Assembly (NCBI RefSeq): GCF_001730285.1
Contig: NZ_MIJZ01000013.1
Coordinates: 434,001-498,000 of the forward strand
Direction of reading: 5' to 3'
DNA length: 64,000 nt
Source of the DNA: Enterococcus ureasiticus
Lineage (GTDB): Bacteria; Bacillota; Bacilli; Lactobacillales; Enterococcaceae
Shown here one piece after another: positions 51,322-60,563 of the stretch. Position 1 is the first letter of the stretch. Every line of letters starts with the position of its first letter. Under the pieces are notes generated by a model. It made no database searches and had not been told where the DNA came from. It saw only the letters and a program-made list of their open reading frames with translations. The position numbers and the translations under genes are program-made.

Positions 51322-51602
51322 GACAGTCCTCCCCTACTATTTTATATAAATTATAACAATAATATATCTTGCATCTATTATTGTATTGCAGTTCACTAGG
51401 AATATCAATTTAATAACGCTAGTTTTTTAAAATTTATATAATTATTTTATTGTTAACAGATAATTTTTTTAAACTTTATATATTTTTGTCGCTATTCAAG
51501 CCTTTTGTTCACAAATATTAAGTTTTTTCTAAGCTCTTAATTTTTTTTGCTTTCTAGTGATTTTATGGTTCAAATTTATTTTTATGTTAATGAAACTAAA
51601 AT
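51322..51602 (-). promoter_or_regulatory. Upstream region of the adhesion cluster
   Basis: A minus-strand extended -10 box TGTTATAAT (core 51350-51355) lies about 30 bases before the adhesin start codon, without a good -35. The rest of the region is AT-rich and holds no gene. Confidence 0.5.
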
Positions 51603-51612
51603 AAAAAAGACA

Positions 51613-51646
51613 AACGGTATAAAAACAAGGTAACGTTTTATCCGTT
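51613..51646 (-). terminator. Terminator of the ABC-F gene
   Basis: AACGGATAAAAC and GTTTTTATACCGTT pair; TTTTTT follows on the minus strand. Confidence 0.85.
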
Positions 51647-51666
51647 CATCTTTTTATGAGTTTCAT

Positions 51667-53268
51667 TTACTTATAAGTAAGTACCTCTACGTAAGTTCCT
51701 ATTTCTTTTTTGATTTTCTGTTGATCAACAATTAAAAAAGTATCAAACATTTTTTGTAAAAAGAAACGATCATGTGAAACAACTAGCATCGTTCCTTTAA
51801 AGTCTTCCAATATTTCTTCTATCTCTTCTCTCGTTTCAATATCTAAATGATTTGTTGGTTCATCCAGCACTAAAAAATTAACCTCATTGTGCATCAGTTT
51901 AGCTAATTCCAAACGAATTTTTTCACCGCCACTTAAAAATCGAACTTGCTTCATCACATCATCACTATAAAAAGAGTACTTAGCTAATGCGCGACGGCTT
52001 TCTTGTTCAACTAGAGAACAGGCTTCACTGAAGGATTGTAACAATGTTTGTTTTGGATTTTTATATCGAATAGCTTGAGGCAAATAGCCAACTTGAAGAT
52101 TCGTTCCTTGCTTGATTTCACCGCTGTCGAATTCCTCCAACCCTAGGGCAAGTTTTAGCAAGGTGCTTTTACCTACACCATTTTCTCCGATGATCGCCGA
52201 ACGTTCTTTCCAAAATAGTGAAAATTCGACTTTATCAAACAACATTCGGCCAGCATAACTTTTGCTGACCTCTTTAAATTGAAGAACTTCTTTACCAGAG
52301 CGATTCGTTTCTTTGAATTTCTGGCTTATTTTTTCTGTTTCATCTTTAGGTTTAGGAATTCTCTGAATCTTTTCTAATCGTTTTTCAAGTTGCTTAGCTT
52401 TTTTGAAAAATTTTTCATTATCTCCTTCGTGTCCCCATTGTCGAAAACGACGAATTGCTAGTTTTAATTTCTGAATTTCTTTTTGCTGCTCTGCAAAATC
52501 TTTTCTAAGCTTTTCAAGTTGTTCTTCCTTTTGCCGTTTATAAGCAGAATAATTTCCTTTGTATTCCTGTAGATGACCATCTTCTAATTCTACAATTTTT
52601 TCTACCGTATGGTCTAAAAACAACCGATCATGAGAAACAATCAAATATGCTGTTTTCTCATGGGTCAAATAGCCTTCAAGCCAAGTAATTCTTTTAGCGT
52701 CCAGATGATTGGTTGGTTCATCTAGCAATACAAGGTCATTTTCTTGTAATAGAATTCTCGCCAATGCTACGATCGTCTGTTCACCGCCACTTAATTCTGA
52801 CATTTTTTTTTGCAACAAATAATTGATCATTAGACCATTAGCAATCATCTCAAGTTTATTTTCCATCTCGTACCCACCAGCTTGTTGAAATTCTTCTTGC
52901 TTTTGACCGTAACGAGCTAATATTTTATCTAAATCGCATTCTGAATTCGTCATTTGCTCTTCTAGTTGCGTTAATTGATATTGGATCGAATTCAGTAATG
53001 TGAACGTTTCTAATAAGTAATCTTTGACCTTCTGTTCGCAAACGTCTGGCATTTGAGCTAAATAGCCAATACGTGCATTTTTCTTGCAACTAACCGTTCC
53101 TGAATCAACAGTCTCGATTCCTGTGATGATTTTTAAAATGGTCGATTTTCCTGAGCCATTTGTCCCGATTAATCCTATTTTTTCACCTTTGTTTATTTGT
53201 AAATTTAATTCTTCAAAAAGTGGTTCCATTCCATAATTTTTGGTGATTCTTTGTAATTGTACTAACAT
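51667..53268 (-). CDS. ABC-F ATPase, possible antibiotic-resistance ribosome protection protein
   Basis: The 533-residue protein has two ABC domains and no membrane part: Walker A GTNGSGKST and GENGVGKST, signatures LSGGEQ (twice), and DEPTNHLD in both. An ~80-residue charged linker with QKEEQLEKLRKDFAEQQKEIQKLKLAIRRFRQWGHEGDNEKFFKKAKQLEKR joins them. ABC-F proteins act on the ribosome; some protect it from macrolides, lincosamides, streptogramins or pleuromutilins. The class cannot be fixed by eye. The long leader with a short ORF and terminator (53343-53696) favours an inducible resistance factor. fosX lies immediately upstream. Confidence 0.88.
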   Translation of the reverse strand: MLVQLQRITKNYGMEPLFEELNLQINKGEKIGLIGTNGSGKSTILKIITGIETVDSGTVSCKKNARIGYLAQMPDVCEQKVKDYLLETFTLLNSIQYQLTQLEEQMTNSECDLDKILARYGQKQEEFQQAGGYEMENKLEMIANGLMINYLLQKKMSELSGGEQTIVALARILLQENDLVLLDEPTNHLDAKRITWLEGYLTHEKTAYLIVSHDRLFLDHTVEKIVELEDGHLQEYKGNYSAYKRQKEEQLEKLRKDFAEQQKEIQKLKLAIRRFRQWGHEGDNEKFFKKAKQLEKRLEKIQRIPKPKDETEKISQKFKETNRSGKEVLQFKEVSKSYAGRMLFDKVEFSLFWKERSAIIGENGVGKSTLLKLALGLEEFDSGEIKQGTNLQVGYLPQAIRYKNPKQTLLQSFSEACSLVEQESRRALAKYSFYSDDVMKQVRFLSGGEKIRLELAKLMHNEVNFLVLDEPTNHLDIETREEIEEILEDFKGTMLVVSHDRFFLQKMFDTFLIVDQQKIKKEIGTYVEVLTYK

Positions 53269-53342
53269 CTTTTCCTCTTTCTGCCATTCAGACAGATCAA
53301 CAAGAATAAACTTTATCGTCTTTATACTTTTTTAGCGTACGC

Positions 53343-53373
53343 AAAAAAGCTGAACAATGTTCTCCGTTCAACC
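53343..53373 (-). terminator. Leader terminator (attenuator) of the ABC-F gene
   Basis: GTTGAAC and GTTCAGC pair on the minus strand and are followed by TTTTTT, 75 bases before the ABC-F start codon and after the leader ORF. Confidence 0.7.
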
Positions 53374-53511
53374 TCCATTATTTACTATTAGCTAGCGATT
53401 CCCTGTATCTCTTCTGACAAAGATGAGTAAAATGAAAGCACTATGCAATGTTATTTTATGACTGATTCGCTTTAAGTAAATAAGTCTGAATGGTCTGTTT
53501 TATTTAATTTT

Positions 53512-53631
53512 TTATCCCTTTTTAGACACACTTGTCCCTTGAGATAAAAAATTGGAAATAATAACATGACAAAAAGCTAGGTACGCTATTATATAAGAAA
53601 AACCTGTTGTTATTTTTGGCATGTTGACCAT
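53512..53631 (-). CDS. 39-codon leader ORF of the ABC-F gene
   Basis: ATG at 53629-53631, preceded by AAGGTGGTG, opens a 39-codon frame (MVNMPKITTGFSYIIAYLAF and onward) ending in TAA at 53512-53514. It lies between a strong promoter (53668-53696) and the leader terminator (53343-53373). Stalling of an antibiotic-bound ribosome in such an ORF is the known trigger for several ABC-F and Erm genes. It is inferred here from layout only and is not a known family. Confidence 0.5.
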   Translation of the reverse strand: MVNMPKITTGFSYIIAYLAFCHVIISNFLSQGTSVSKKG

Positions 53632-53667
53632 TGTACTTATTCACCACCTTCGTCATTTCTTAGGTCT

Positions 53668-53696
53668 ATTGTAGCATGATGTTTTCATTTGTGCAA
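53668..53696 (-). promoter_or_regulatory. Promoter of the ABC-F leader transcript
   Basis: TTGCAC (53691-53696), 17 bases and the extended -10 TGCTACAAT (core 53668-53673) on the minus strand. The start near 53661 gives a ~390-base leader. Confidence 0.78.
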
Positions 53697-53703
53697 AATG
53701 AGT

Positions 53704-54105
53704 TTATTCGTTCCTTTGTTGATAGCATTTTAATCGTTCTTCTAGAGTTCCTGTGTGCAGTTCGAATAGATGATTATCAAAATCATAGAAATAAAGTGAG
53801 TTTGCTTCACCTTCTACTCGATGACGTCCATTTTTTATTTCTAATCCTAATGAATTGATTTTCTTTAAGTAATTGTCATACTCACTTTCCTCTATCTTAA
53901 AAGCAATGTGATTATATGTCTTGGTTGGTAAAGAGTCGCCTTGCATGATGGCTATCCACAGGTTATCAATCAGAAAAAACTTTTCTTGCGCTACTGAAAA
54001 TGTATCTGCTCCACTTGAATAAACCTCTTTTGCGGCAAATATTGTTTCGAAAAAGAGGGTAGCCTTTTCTAAATCTTGAACGATAAATGTCATATGACTG
54101 ATCAT
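53704..54105 (-). CDS. fosX: Fosfomycin resistance hydrolase FosX
   Basis: The 133-residue vicinal-oxygen-chelate protein is very close to Listeria FosX, for example EKFFLIDNLWIAIMQGDSL, TYNHIAFKI and SLYFYDFDNHLFELHTGTLEERL. The Mn ligands His4, His66 and Glu115 are present, and Glu41 corresponds to the general base (Glu44 in Listeria) that makes FosX a water-adding epoxide hydrolase, unlike thiol-transferring FosA or FosB. It should hydrolyse fosfomycin in the cytosol. It precedes the ABC-F gene on the same strand. Confidence 0.9.
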   Translation of the reverse strand: MISHMTFIVQDLEKATLFFETIFAAKEVYSSGADTFSVAQEKFFLIDNLWIAIMQGDSLPTKTYNHIAFKIEESEYDNYLKKINSLGLEIKNGRHRVEGEANSLYFYDFDNHLFELHTGTLEERLKCYQQRNE

Positions 54106-54131
54106 TTTTTTCTCACATCCTACGATATAGT

Positions 54132-54169
54132 GAAACAGAGATACTGATTTTATTCAGCACCTCTGTTTC
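54132..54169 (-). terminator. leuS terminator
   Basis: GAAACAGAG and CTCTGTTTC close a stem with an inner ATTCAG/CTGAAT-like pairing. Confidence 0.75.
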
Positions 54170-54177
54170 TAATTTCT

Positions 54178-56691
54178 TTAATTCGCTACAATATTCACCA
54201 ATTTATCTGGAACGACAATAACTTTGCGTACCGTTTTTCCATCAATAAAGGATTGGATTTCTTCTGCTGCTAGAGCTTTTTCCTCTAGCTCTTCTTTGCT
54301 TAAACCTCGAGCGATATTCAATTTTGCACGAACTTTTCCGTTAACTTGGAAAACGACTTCGACCTCATCTTCGATCAATGCAGATTCATCATACGTCGGC
54401 CAAGGAGCATTGGTTAAACTTTCTTCATTTCCAAGAATTGCCCATAGCTCTTCACCAATGTGTGGTGCGATTGGTGCTAGTAATTGAACGAATCCTTCAA
54501 TGTATTCATATGGTAAAACATCGACTTTATTCGCTTCATTCACAAAGACCATCAATTGAGAAATTGCCGTATTGAAGTGCAGATTTTCCATATCTTCTGT
54601 CACTTTTTTTACTGTCTGATGATAAACTTTCGTTAAACGCCCATCGTTTATCGTCGTGATACGGTCACGCATCTTGTCATTTTCATCTACGATCAAGCGC
54701 CATACACGATCCAAGAATTTGCGACTGCCTTCAAGCCCGTTTTCACTCCACGCAATCGATGCATCAAGGGGTCCCATGAACATTTCATACATTCTTAGTG
54801 TGTCCGCACCATATTTTTCCACAACATCATCTGGATTTACAACGTTTTTCAATGATTTACTCATTTTAGCTGGTGCTTCTTCCAGCTCTTCACCCGTTTC
54901 ACTATTTAACCAAACGCCGTCACGTTTCTCTACCATATTCGTAGGGACTAGTACGCCGCGGCTGTCACGGAAACTTTGACCCAGAATCATTCCTTGATTA
55001 TAGAGTTTTTGATACGGTTCTTTTGTTGGTACAACACCGATATCATACAAGAATTTATGCCAGAAACGTGCATATAATAAATGAAGTACTGCATGTTCTG
55101 CTCCGCCAATATAAATATCGACAGGTAACCAACGTTCTAATTTTTCATAATTGGCAATTTCATTTTTGTTATGAGGATCGATATAGCGTAAATGGTACCA
55201 TGAGCTTCCTGCCCATTGCGGCATTGTATTTGTTTCACGTTTGCCTTTCTTGCCAGTTTCAGGATCGACTACATTGATCCACTCAGTAATATTGGCAAGC
55301 GGTGATTCGCCTGTTCCACTTGGTTTGATATCATCCGTTTTCGGTAATTTCAATGGTAATTCAGATTCTGGAACCGTCGTTGTTGTACCATCTTCCCAAT
55401 GGATCACAGGGATTGGTTCACCCCAGTAACGTTGACGAGAAAATAGCCAATCACGCAAACGATAGGTGACTTCTTTTTTACCACAGCCGTTATCTTCTAG
55501 CCATTGATACATTTTTTCATTGGCTTCATCTTTTGTTAGACCATCTAAGAAAGCAGAATTGATATGAAGACCATCTCCAGTGTATGCTTCTTTCGTGATA
55601 TCTCCGCCTTCAATGACTTGAATCATCTCGATACCAAACTTATCAGCAAACGCGTAGTCTCTTTCATCGTGAGCTGGTACAGCCATGACAGCACCTGTTC
55701 CATAGCTTCCTAGAACGTAATCTGCGATCCAGATTGGGATTTCTTTGCCGTTTACCGGATTGATCGCATATGCTCCTGTAAAAGCCCCTGTTTTTATTTT
55801 AGATAAATCTGTACGATCTAAATCAGATTTTTTACTTACTTCTTCTTGATATGCTGTTACTGCTGTTTTTTGCTCAGGTGTTGTAATCTCATCAACTATT
55901 TTTAACTCCGGCGCAACGACTAAATAACTAGCACCAAATAAAGTATCTGCACGCGTTGTGAAAACGGTGATTGTATCATTACTTCCCTTGACTTTGAAAT
56001 CAACATTCGCCCCTTCAGAACGTCCGATCCAGTTACGTTGCATATCCTTGATACTTTCAGGCCAATCGACTAAATCTAAATCATCCAGTAAACGGTCTGC
56101 GTAAGCAGTGATTTTAAGCATCCATTGACGCATTGGTTTTCTAACAACATCATAACCGCCGCGCTCACTTTTCCCATCGATGACTTCTTCATTTGAGATC
56201 ACAGTTCCAAGTTCCGGCACCCAATTTACTGCTACTTCTGCTTCATAAGCCAAACCATGTTCATATAGTTTTGTGAAAATCCATTGCGTCCATTTATAAT
56301 ATTCTGGATCTGTCGTATTGATCTCACGATTCCAATCATAACTGAAACCTAATGAATTGATTTGACGTTTGAATGTTTCAATATTTTTTTTCGTAAACTC
56401 TGCTGGGTCATTACCAGTATCTAACGCATACTGTTCGGCAGGTAACCCAAATGCATCCCATCCCATTGGATGTAAAACGCTATACCCCTGACTTCTTTTC
56501 ATTCGAGATAGGATATCTGTCGCTGTATAACCTTCAGGATGTCCAACATGAAGACCTTGCCCTGATGGATATGGAAACATGTCTAAGGCATAAAATTTTT
56601 CTTTATTTGGGTCGTCATGAGTAGTAAAGCTGTTATGCTTAGCCCAATATTTTTGCCATTTTTTTTCGATTTTTTTGTGATCGTAACTCAC
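54178..56691 (-). CDS. leuS: Leucyl-tRNA synthetase
   Basis: This class I synthetase charges tRNA-Leu. It has the HIGH-type motif [16 protein letters not shown] (about 40-55), the CP1 editing region with [18 protein letters not shown], and the KMSKS loop [11 protein letters not shown]. At 837 residues it is slightly longer than the usual ~805. It is controlled by a T-box leader about 460 bases upstream, and between leader and gene lies a 138-bp tandem repeat. Confidence 0.97.
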   Translation of the reverse strand: MSYDHKKIEKKWQKYWAKHNSFTTHDDPNKEKFYALDMFPYPSGQGLHVGHPEGYTATDILSRMKRSQGYSVLHPMGWDAFGLPAEQYALDTGNDPAEFTKKNIETFKRQINSLGFSYDWNREINTTDPEYYKWTQWIFTKLYEHGLAYEAEVAVNWVPELGTVISNEEVIDGKSERGGYDVVRKPMRQWMLKITAYADRLLDDLDLVDWPESIKDMQRNWIGRSEGANVDFKVKGSNDTITVFTTRADTLFGASYLVVAPELKIVDEITTPEQKTAVTAYQEEVSKKSDLDRTDLSKIKTGAFTGAYAINPVNGKEIPIWIADYVLGSYGTGAVMAVPAHDERDYAFADKFGIEMIQVIEGGDITKEAYTGDGLHINSAFLDGLTKDEANEKMYQWLEDNGCGKKEVTYRLRDWLFSRQRYWGEPIPVIHWEDGTTTTVPESELPLKLPKTDDIKPSGTGESPLANITEWINVVDPETGKKGKRETNTMPQWAGSSWYHLRYIDPHNKNEIANYEKLERWLPVDIYIGGAEHAVLHLLYARFWHKFLYDIGVVPTKEPYQKLYNQGMILGQSFRDSRGVLVPTNMVEKRDGVWLNSETGEELEEAPAKMSKSLKNVVNPDDVVEKYGADTLRMYEMFMGPLDASIAWSENGLEGSRKFLDRVWRLIVDENDKMRDRITTINDGRLTKVYHQTVKKVTEDMENLHFNTAISQLMVFVNEANKVDVLPYEYIEGFVQLLAPIAPHIGEELWAILGNEESLTNAPWPTYDESALIEDEVEVVFQVNGKVRAKLNIARGLSKEELEEKALAAEEIQSFIDGKTVRKVIVVPDKLVNIVAN

Positions 56692-56790
56692 GTTTTTTCC
56701 TCCTATTTATGTAGCTTTTTATTGATAGTGATTGTTTTCTTTTTTAGGTTTGTTTTCTGTACCCGATTAAAGTGTTTACTTGGTGTTGTT

Positions 56791-57135
56791 TCACTAGTAA
56801 GGTAACTTCTCTCCCTTTGCACGCCTTGTATTGTTCAGCATCTGCTCTGGCTAGCCAGTTATACTCCTTCGATTCTTAGAAAACTTTAGCCCTTAGGAAT
56901 CGTTAAGCTCAAAATACAGTGGCGTGATTCACTAGTATGGTAACTTCTCTCCCTTTGCACGCCTTGTATTGTTCAGCATCTGCTCTGGCTAGCCAGTTAT
57001 ACTCCTTCGATTCTTAGAAAACTTTAGCCCTTAAAAATCGTTAAGCTCAAAATGCAGTGGCGTGATTCACTAGTATGGTAACTTCTCTCCCTTTGGTCGC
57101 CAAGTATTGTTCAGCATCTGCTCTGGCTAGCCAGT
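56791..57135. repeat. 138-bp tandem repeat, 2.5 copies, in the leuS leader
   Basis: Two full copies (56791-56928 and 56929-57066) differ at about four positions, and a half copy (57067-57135) diverges at its CACGCCTT segment. The unit contains the palindrome GGCTAGCC. All copies lie in the 5' untranslated region between the T-box terminator and the leuS start codon. Confidence 0.95.
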
Positions 57136-57151
57136 CGCAGTGATTCACAAC

Positions 57152-57470
57152 AAAAAGTCCTACAGGAAAAATTTCCTATAGGACGTGTGATTGACAACGT
57201 GGTACCACCTAAATTTACTTGTATAAATACAAGCCTCAACGCTGTAACGACCGTCGCCGATTTTACTTACTAAAGTTCAGATGATCGCCGAATTATTACT
57301 CGTCACTCATCTACATCGAAAAAAGCTCAAATAGCATTTCTTCACTCATTCAGTAAAATAACTCAAAGGCGAGTTCGAAAGCTTCTGTGCGTATTTTCAC
57401 CAACCATACGCTCTCTTAAACATGGTTCTTTCTACTATTCCTTTTCACTGTTTATATATATCTGTCATGT
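57152..57470 (-). ncRNA. T-box leader of leuS (Leu)
   Basis: On the minus strand AGGTGGTACCACG (57198-57210) is the conserved T-box, followed by the terminator GTCCTATAGGAAA...TTTCCTGTAGGAC-TTTTTG (57152-57184). Stem I begins near 57415 with AGAGAGCGTATGG. A possible CTC (Leu) specifier lies at 57371-57373 in GAACTCGCC. Leucine specificity follows mainly from the downstream leuS. Confidence 0.9.
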
Positions 57471-57510
57471 GCTATCATACTACCAAAGATCTCAGCCAAT
57501 TTCAATTGTT

Positions 57511-59598
57511 TTATTTAACTTTCAATGTTTGACCAATATAAATTGTATCGTTAGATAGGCCGTTCAATTGTTTGATTCTTTGGACGCTTGTTCCATATTT
57601 TTGAGAAAGCCCCCATAAGGTATCTCCACTTTTTACAGTATGTGCCCCTGCTGTTTGACTACTACCTTGATTCCCAGATGAACTAGTTGATCCACCTTGG
57701 CCTTTTTTCACAACTAAACGTTGACCTGGGTAAATAATATCTCCACTTAAATTGTTCCATTGGCGTAGATTAGCAATACTTATGCCATTTGCATTGGCGA
57801 TTGCCCATAACGAGTCTCCTGATTTTACCGTGTAGTAGCCAGTGGCTGTACCAGCATTATTTGAGCCGCCTGCGTTTCCAGTTGAGCCGCTATTGCCTCC
57901 ACTTGTGTTGCCTCCGCCTGCGTTGCCAGAACCTTTTTTCACGATCAGTTTTTGACCTGGGTAAATGATATCTCCACTTAAATTATTCCATTGACGTAGG
58001 TTAGCGATACTTATGCCATTTGCATTGGCAATTGCCCATAACGAGTCTCCTGATTTTACTGTGTAGTATGAGTTTGAGGTTCCTGTATTTCCTGAACCGC
58101 CAGTATTACCAGTTGAGCCGCCAGTGTTTCCTCCTGTGCTACCGCCACCAGTATTTCCCGAACCTTTTTTCACGATCAATTTTTGACCTGGGTAAATGAT
58201 ATCTCCACTTAAATTATTCCATTGACGTAGGTTAGCGATACTTATGCCATTTGCATTAGCGATTGCCCATAACGAATCACCTGATTTTACTGTATAGTAT
58301 GTGTTTGAAGTTCCAGTATTTCCTGAACCACCGGTGTTGCCAGTTGAGCCGCCAGTATTTCCACCGGTATTGCCGCCACCCGTGTTACCAGAACCTTTTT
58401 TCACGATCAGTTTTTGACCCACGTAAATCACATCACTAGAAAGTTTATTCCAGCTTTTGATATTAGCGATTGATGTGCCATATTTAGCAGATAATGCCCA
58501 TAAGCTATCTCCGGCTTTTACAGTATGTGTCACATCTTGACTACTCGTTCCACCACCAGTGTTACCGCCAGTATTTCCACCAGTATTACCTCCTGTGTTA
58601 CCATTACCAGTATCGCCACCAGTATTTCCACCGCCTGATGAAGGAGTGTCATATTGAGTTAGATTGTATGTTGTAATAATATTATTGAGTTTTGTATTAT
58701 AGCTAGGATCTGTTGCATAACGTCCTGTCAGCCAAGCCGTTGCATCTCTGTATGAACTCGTATTGCTCTTCCATGCGCCTGAATAATAATAAACACCAGC
58801 TTGAAATGATGTATTTCTCAAAACATATGCATTGTCACTAAATGATTCTGAGTAAGAAGGGTATTTTCTAAAAGCTGCATTTACCTGAACCCACTGCCCA
58901 TTGATCACTTCCCAAGTTTTCATCGTAACAGATTGTCCTTGATAACTTCCTTTGATCCCAAATAGATTGTGGTTTGGTGCTGTAGATAATGTACTTCTCC
59001 CCCAGTCACTTTCAAGAATCGCTTGAGCCATCATTACAGAAGCATATAAATCATTTGCTGCTGCAACTGAGCGGGCATGTCCGGAGATTTCAGCAATGAA
59101 AGCACTTGGACTGATATTACTAAGTTGAGGAGCTGCTGCTCGCATCATTAGCTCTGGTGTCTTCGGCTCTTCCTTTTCAGCTGTTGAAGAATCTGTTGTT
59201 GCAGTTGATTCTTTTGTTGATTCAGTTGTCTCAGTACTTTGTGTTGTTTCTGATGTATTTAATTCTGATGATTCTTGTGTTTCAGACGTTTCTTCACTTG
59301 AAGATGTTTCAGGTGCTGTAGTCTGAGTGTCTTGTGTCATCGAATCGTTAGAGTCAGTTGTCGTTTTTTGCGTTTGAACGGCTTCTGTATGTGTATTTGT
59401 ATCTGAGTAACTTACTTGTTCACTTGGTATCTTATCTTCTGATGCTTCTGCAATTTTTGGCGCGGCAATCGGTGCAGCAATTGAGGAAACAACAATTGCA
59501 GAGCTAAGCACAGTGGTTCCTTTTTTAAACTGATCGTAAGCAAGCTTGTTCTGTTCGGCTTTCCTCCGCTCTTTTCTTGATAATTTGTACTTCTCCAT
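57511..59598 (-). CDS. atlA: AtlA-type N-acetylglucosaminidase autolysin with five LysM domains
   Basis: The 695-residue secreted autolysin cuts the glycan strand to separate daughter cells. It has a long signal region (1-52, KYKLSRKERRKAEQ...IAEASE) and a Ser/Thr/Glu-rich segment. The GH73 catalytic domain carries the Glu of MAQAILESDWG and FGIKGSYQGQSV. Five LysM repeats follow, joined by Gly/Asn/Thr/Ser linkers. LysM 2, 3 and 4 are almost identical. The ATG at 59596-59598 with GGAGG upstream was chosen; the upstream in-frame extension lies in the promoter region. E. faecalis AtlA has, as I recall, six LysM. Confidence 0.93.
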   Translation of the reverse strand: MEKYKLSRKERRKAEQNKLAYDQFKKGTTVLSSAIVVSSIAAPIAAPKIAEASEDKIPSEQVSYSDTNTHTEAVQTQKTTTDSNDSMTQDTQTTAPETSSSEETSETQESSELNTSETTQSTETTESTKESTATTDSSTAEKEEPKTPELMMRAAAPQLSNISPSAFIAEISGHARSVAAANDLYASVMMAQAILESDWGRSTLSTAPNHNLFGIKGSYQGQSVTMKTWEVINGQWVQVNAAFRKYPSYSESFSDNAYVLRNTSFQAGVYYYSGAWKSNTSSYRDATAWLTGRYATDPSYNTKLNNIITTYNLTQYDTPSSGGGNTGGDTGNGNTGGNTGGNTGGNTGGGTSSQDVTHTVKAGDSLWALSAKYGTSIANIKSWNKLSSDVIYVGQKLIVKKGSGNTGGGNTGGNTGGSTGNTGGSGNTGTSNTYYTVKSGDSLWAIANANGISIANLRQWNNLSGDIIYPGQKLIVKKGSGNTGGGSTGGNTGGSTGNTGGSGNTGTSNSYYTVKSGDSLWAIANANGISIANLRQWNNLSGDIIYPGQKLIVKKGSGNAGGGNTSGGNSGSTGNAGGSNNAGTATGYYTVKSGDSLWAIANANGISIANLRQWNNLSGDIIYPGQRLVVKKGQGGSTSSSGNQGSSQTAGAHTVKSGDTLWGLSQKYGTSVQRIKQLNGLSNDTIYIGQTLKVK

Positions 59599-59905
59599 AA
59601 TATATCCTCCGAATTTTCTAAAGAAAGTATTCTTTAATTTATAGTATACCCTTTTTTCAAAGAAAATAGAAATATTTTTTATTTTTTCTTCCCCAAAATG
59701 CAAAAAAAAATGTAAAAAATTTCTTTCTAATTTGATTTTTTCCCCACTGACCATTTCGGATTAATTTTTCAATACAACTAGGTCTCAAGTCTGATTCCTC
59801 TCTTTACCTTAGGCTGATTTTTTGATTAAAGACTTGTTATTACTTCTAAAAAAAATTATAGTGGAGAAGAAGTAACAAGACTGTAAAAAGAAACGGGGGA
59901 ACAAA
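59599..59905. promoter_or_regulatory. Divergent promoter region, atlA and DUF1700 gene
   Basis: For the plus-strand gene, TTGTTA (59834-59839) and TATAGT (59857-59862) are spaced by 17 bases. For atlA, a TATACT hexamer (59643-59648, minus) is a likely -10 box with a poor -35. The stretch between is AT-rich without a gene. Confidence 0.6.
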
Positions 59906-60562
59906 ATGAACAAAGAGCACTTTTTAATCGAATTGAAAATCTACTTAAAACCTCTGACCAATCAACAGCAATCTTTTATCTTGAATAAATATGAAACAAT
60001 TTTTGATGAACGCATAGCTGCTGGAGAAACAGAAGAACAGATTGCAAAAAGTCTAGGAAAACCAAGGGCAATCGCTGAAGAAATTTTACAGGAGTTTGAT
60101 ATCACCGTTCCTGAAAAGAAACTTGAACGAGATGGCTGGCAAGAAATCCAGCCTGTTGTGAATAATGACTATCGTTATGATGAAATACCTGAGCATCCTT
60201 ATGATGATACTTACCGTTCCTATGAGCGTCCTCATCGTAGTGGTTTTACTCGATTCTGCCAGGTTGCTGGAGTCCTTTCATTTAACTTTCTTTTTATGTT
60301 TTGGATGATTTTTGCATTTATTATGGTCGTATTTTCTTGTTGGTTAGTCGCTATTGTTTTCTTATTTTCACCAATTCTTGGAGGCGTTTCAGTATTTTCC
60401 GGATTTAATGATGGTGCGATATTCCAATTGTCTGTTAGTATTTTCCTTTTTGGTGCCGGGATTATCGGATTATTGATCTTGACGCCCTTAACAAAATTCT
60501 TTGGAAAAGTTTTGAAACGATATCTGCAATGGAATATTCGCGTTTTAAGAGGAGAGGTTTAA
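59906..60562 (+). CDS. DUF1700/HAAS-domain membrane protein
   Basis: The 218-residue protein begins with the HAAS-type helical domain (FLIELKIYLKPLTNQQQSFILNKYETIFDERIAAGETEEQIAKSLGKPRAIAEEIL), has a Tyr/Pro/His-rich linker (about 85-115) and two or three C-terminal membrane helices. In Firmicutes it is usually found with a PadR regulator and a DUF4097 protein; here the DUF4097 gene follows after one base but no padR gene precedes. A membrane-stress role is inferred. Confidence 0.85.
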   Translation: MNKEHFLIELKIYLKPLTNQQQSFILNKYETIFDERIAAGETEEQIAKSLGKPRAIAEEILQEFDITVPEKKLERDGWQEIQPVVNNDYRYDEIPEHPYDDTYRSYERPHRSGFTRFCQVAGVLSFNFLFMFWMIFAFIMVVFSCWLVAIVFLFSPILGGVSVFSGFNDGAIFQLSVSIFLFGAGIIGLLILTPLTKFFGKVLKRYLQWNIRVLRGEV

Positions 60563-60563
60563 T

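Noticed and set aside
59599-59754. Extended N-terminus of the autolysin
   Set aside because: It covers the promoter region, is Phe/Lys-rich without signal-peptide logic, and GGAGG stands at the internal ATG at 59598.
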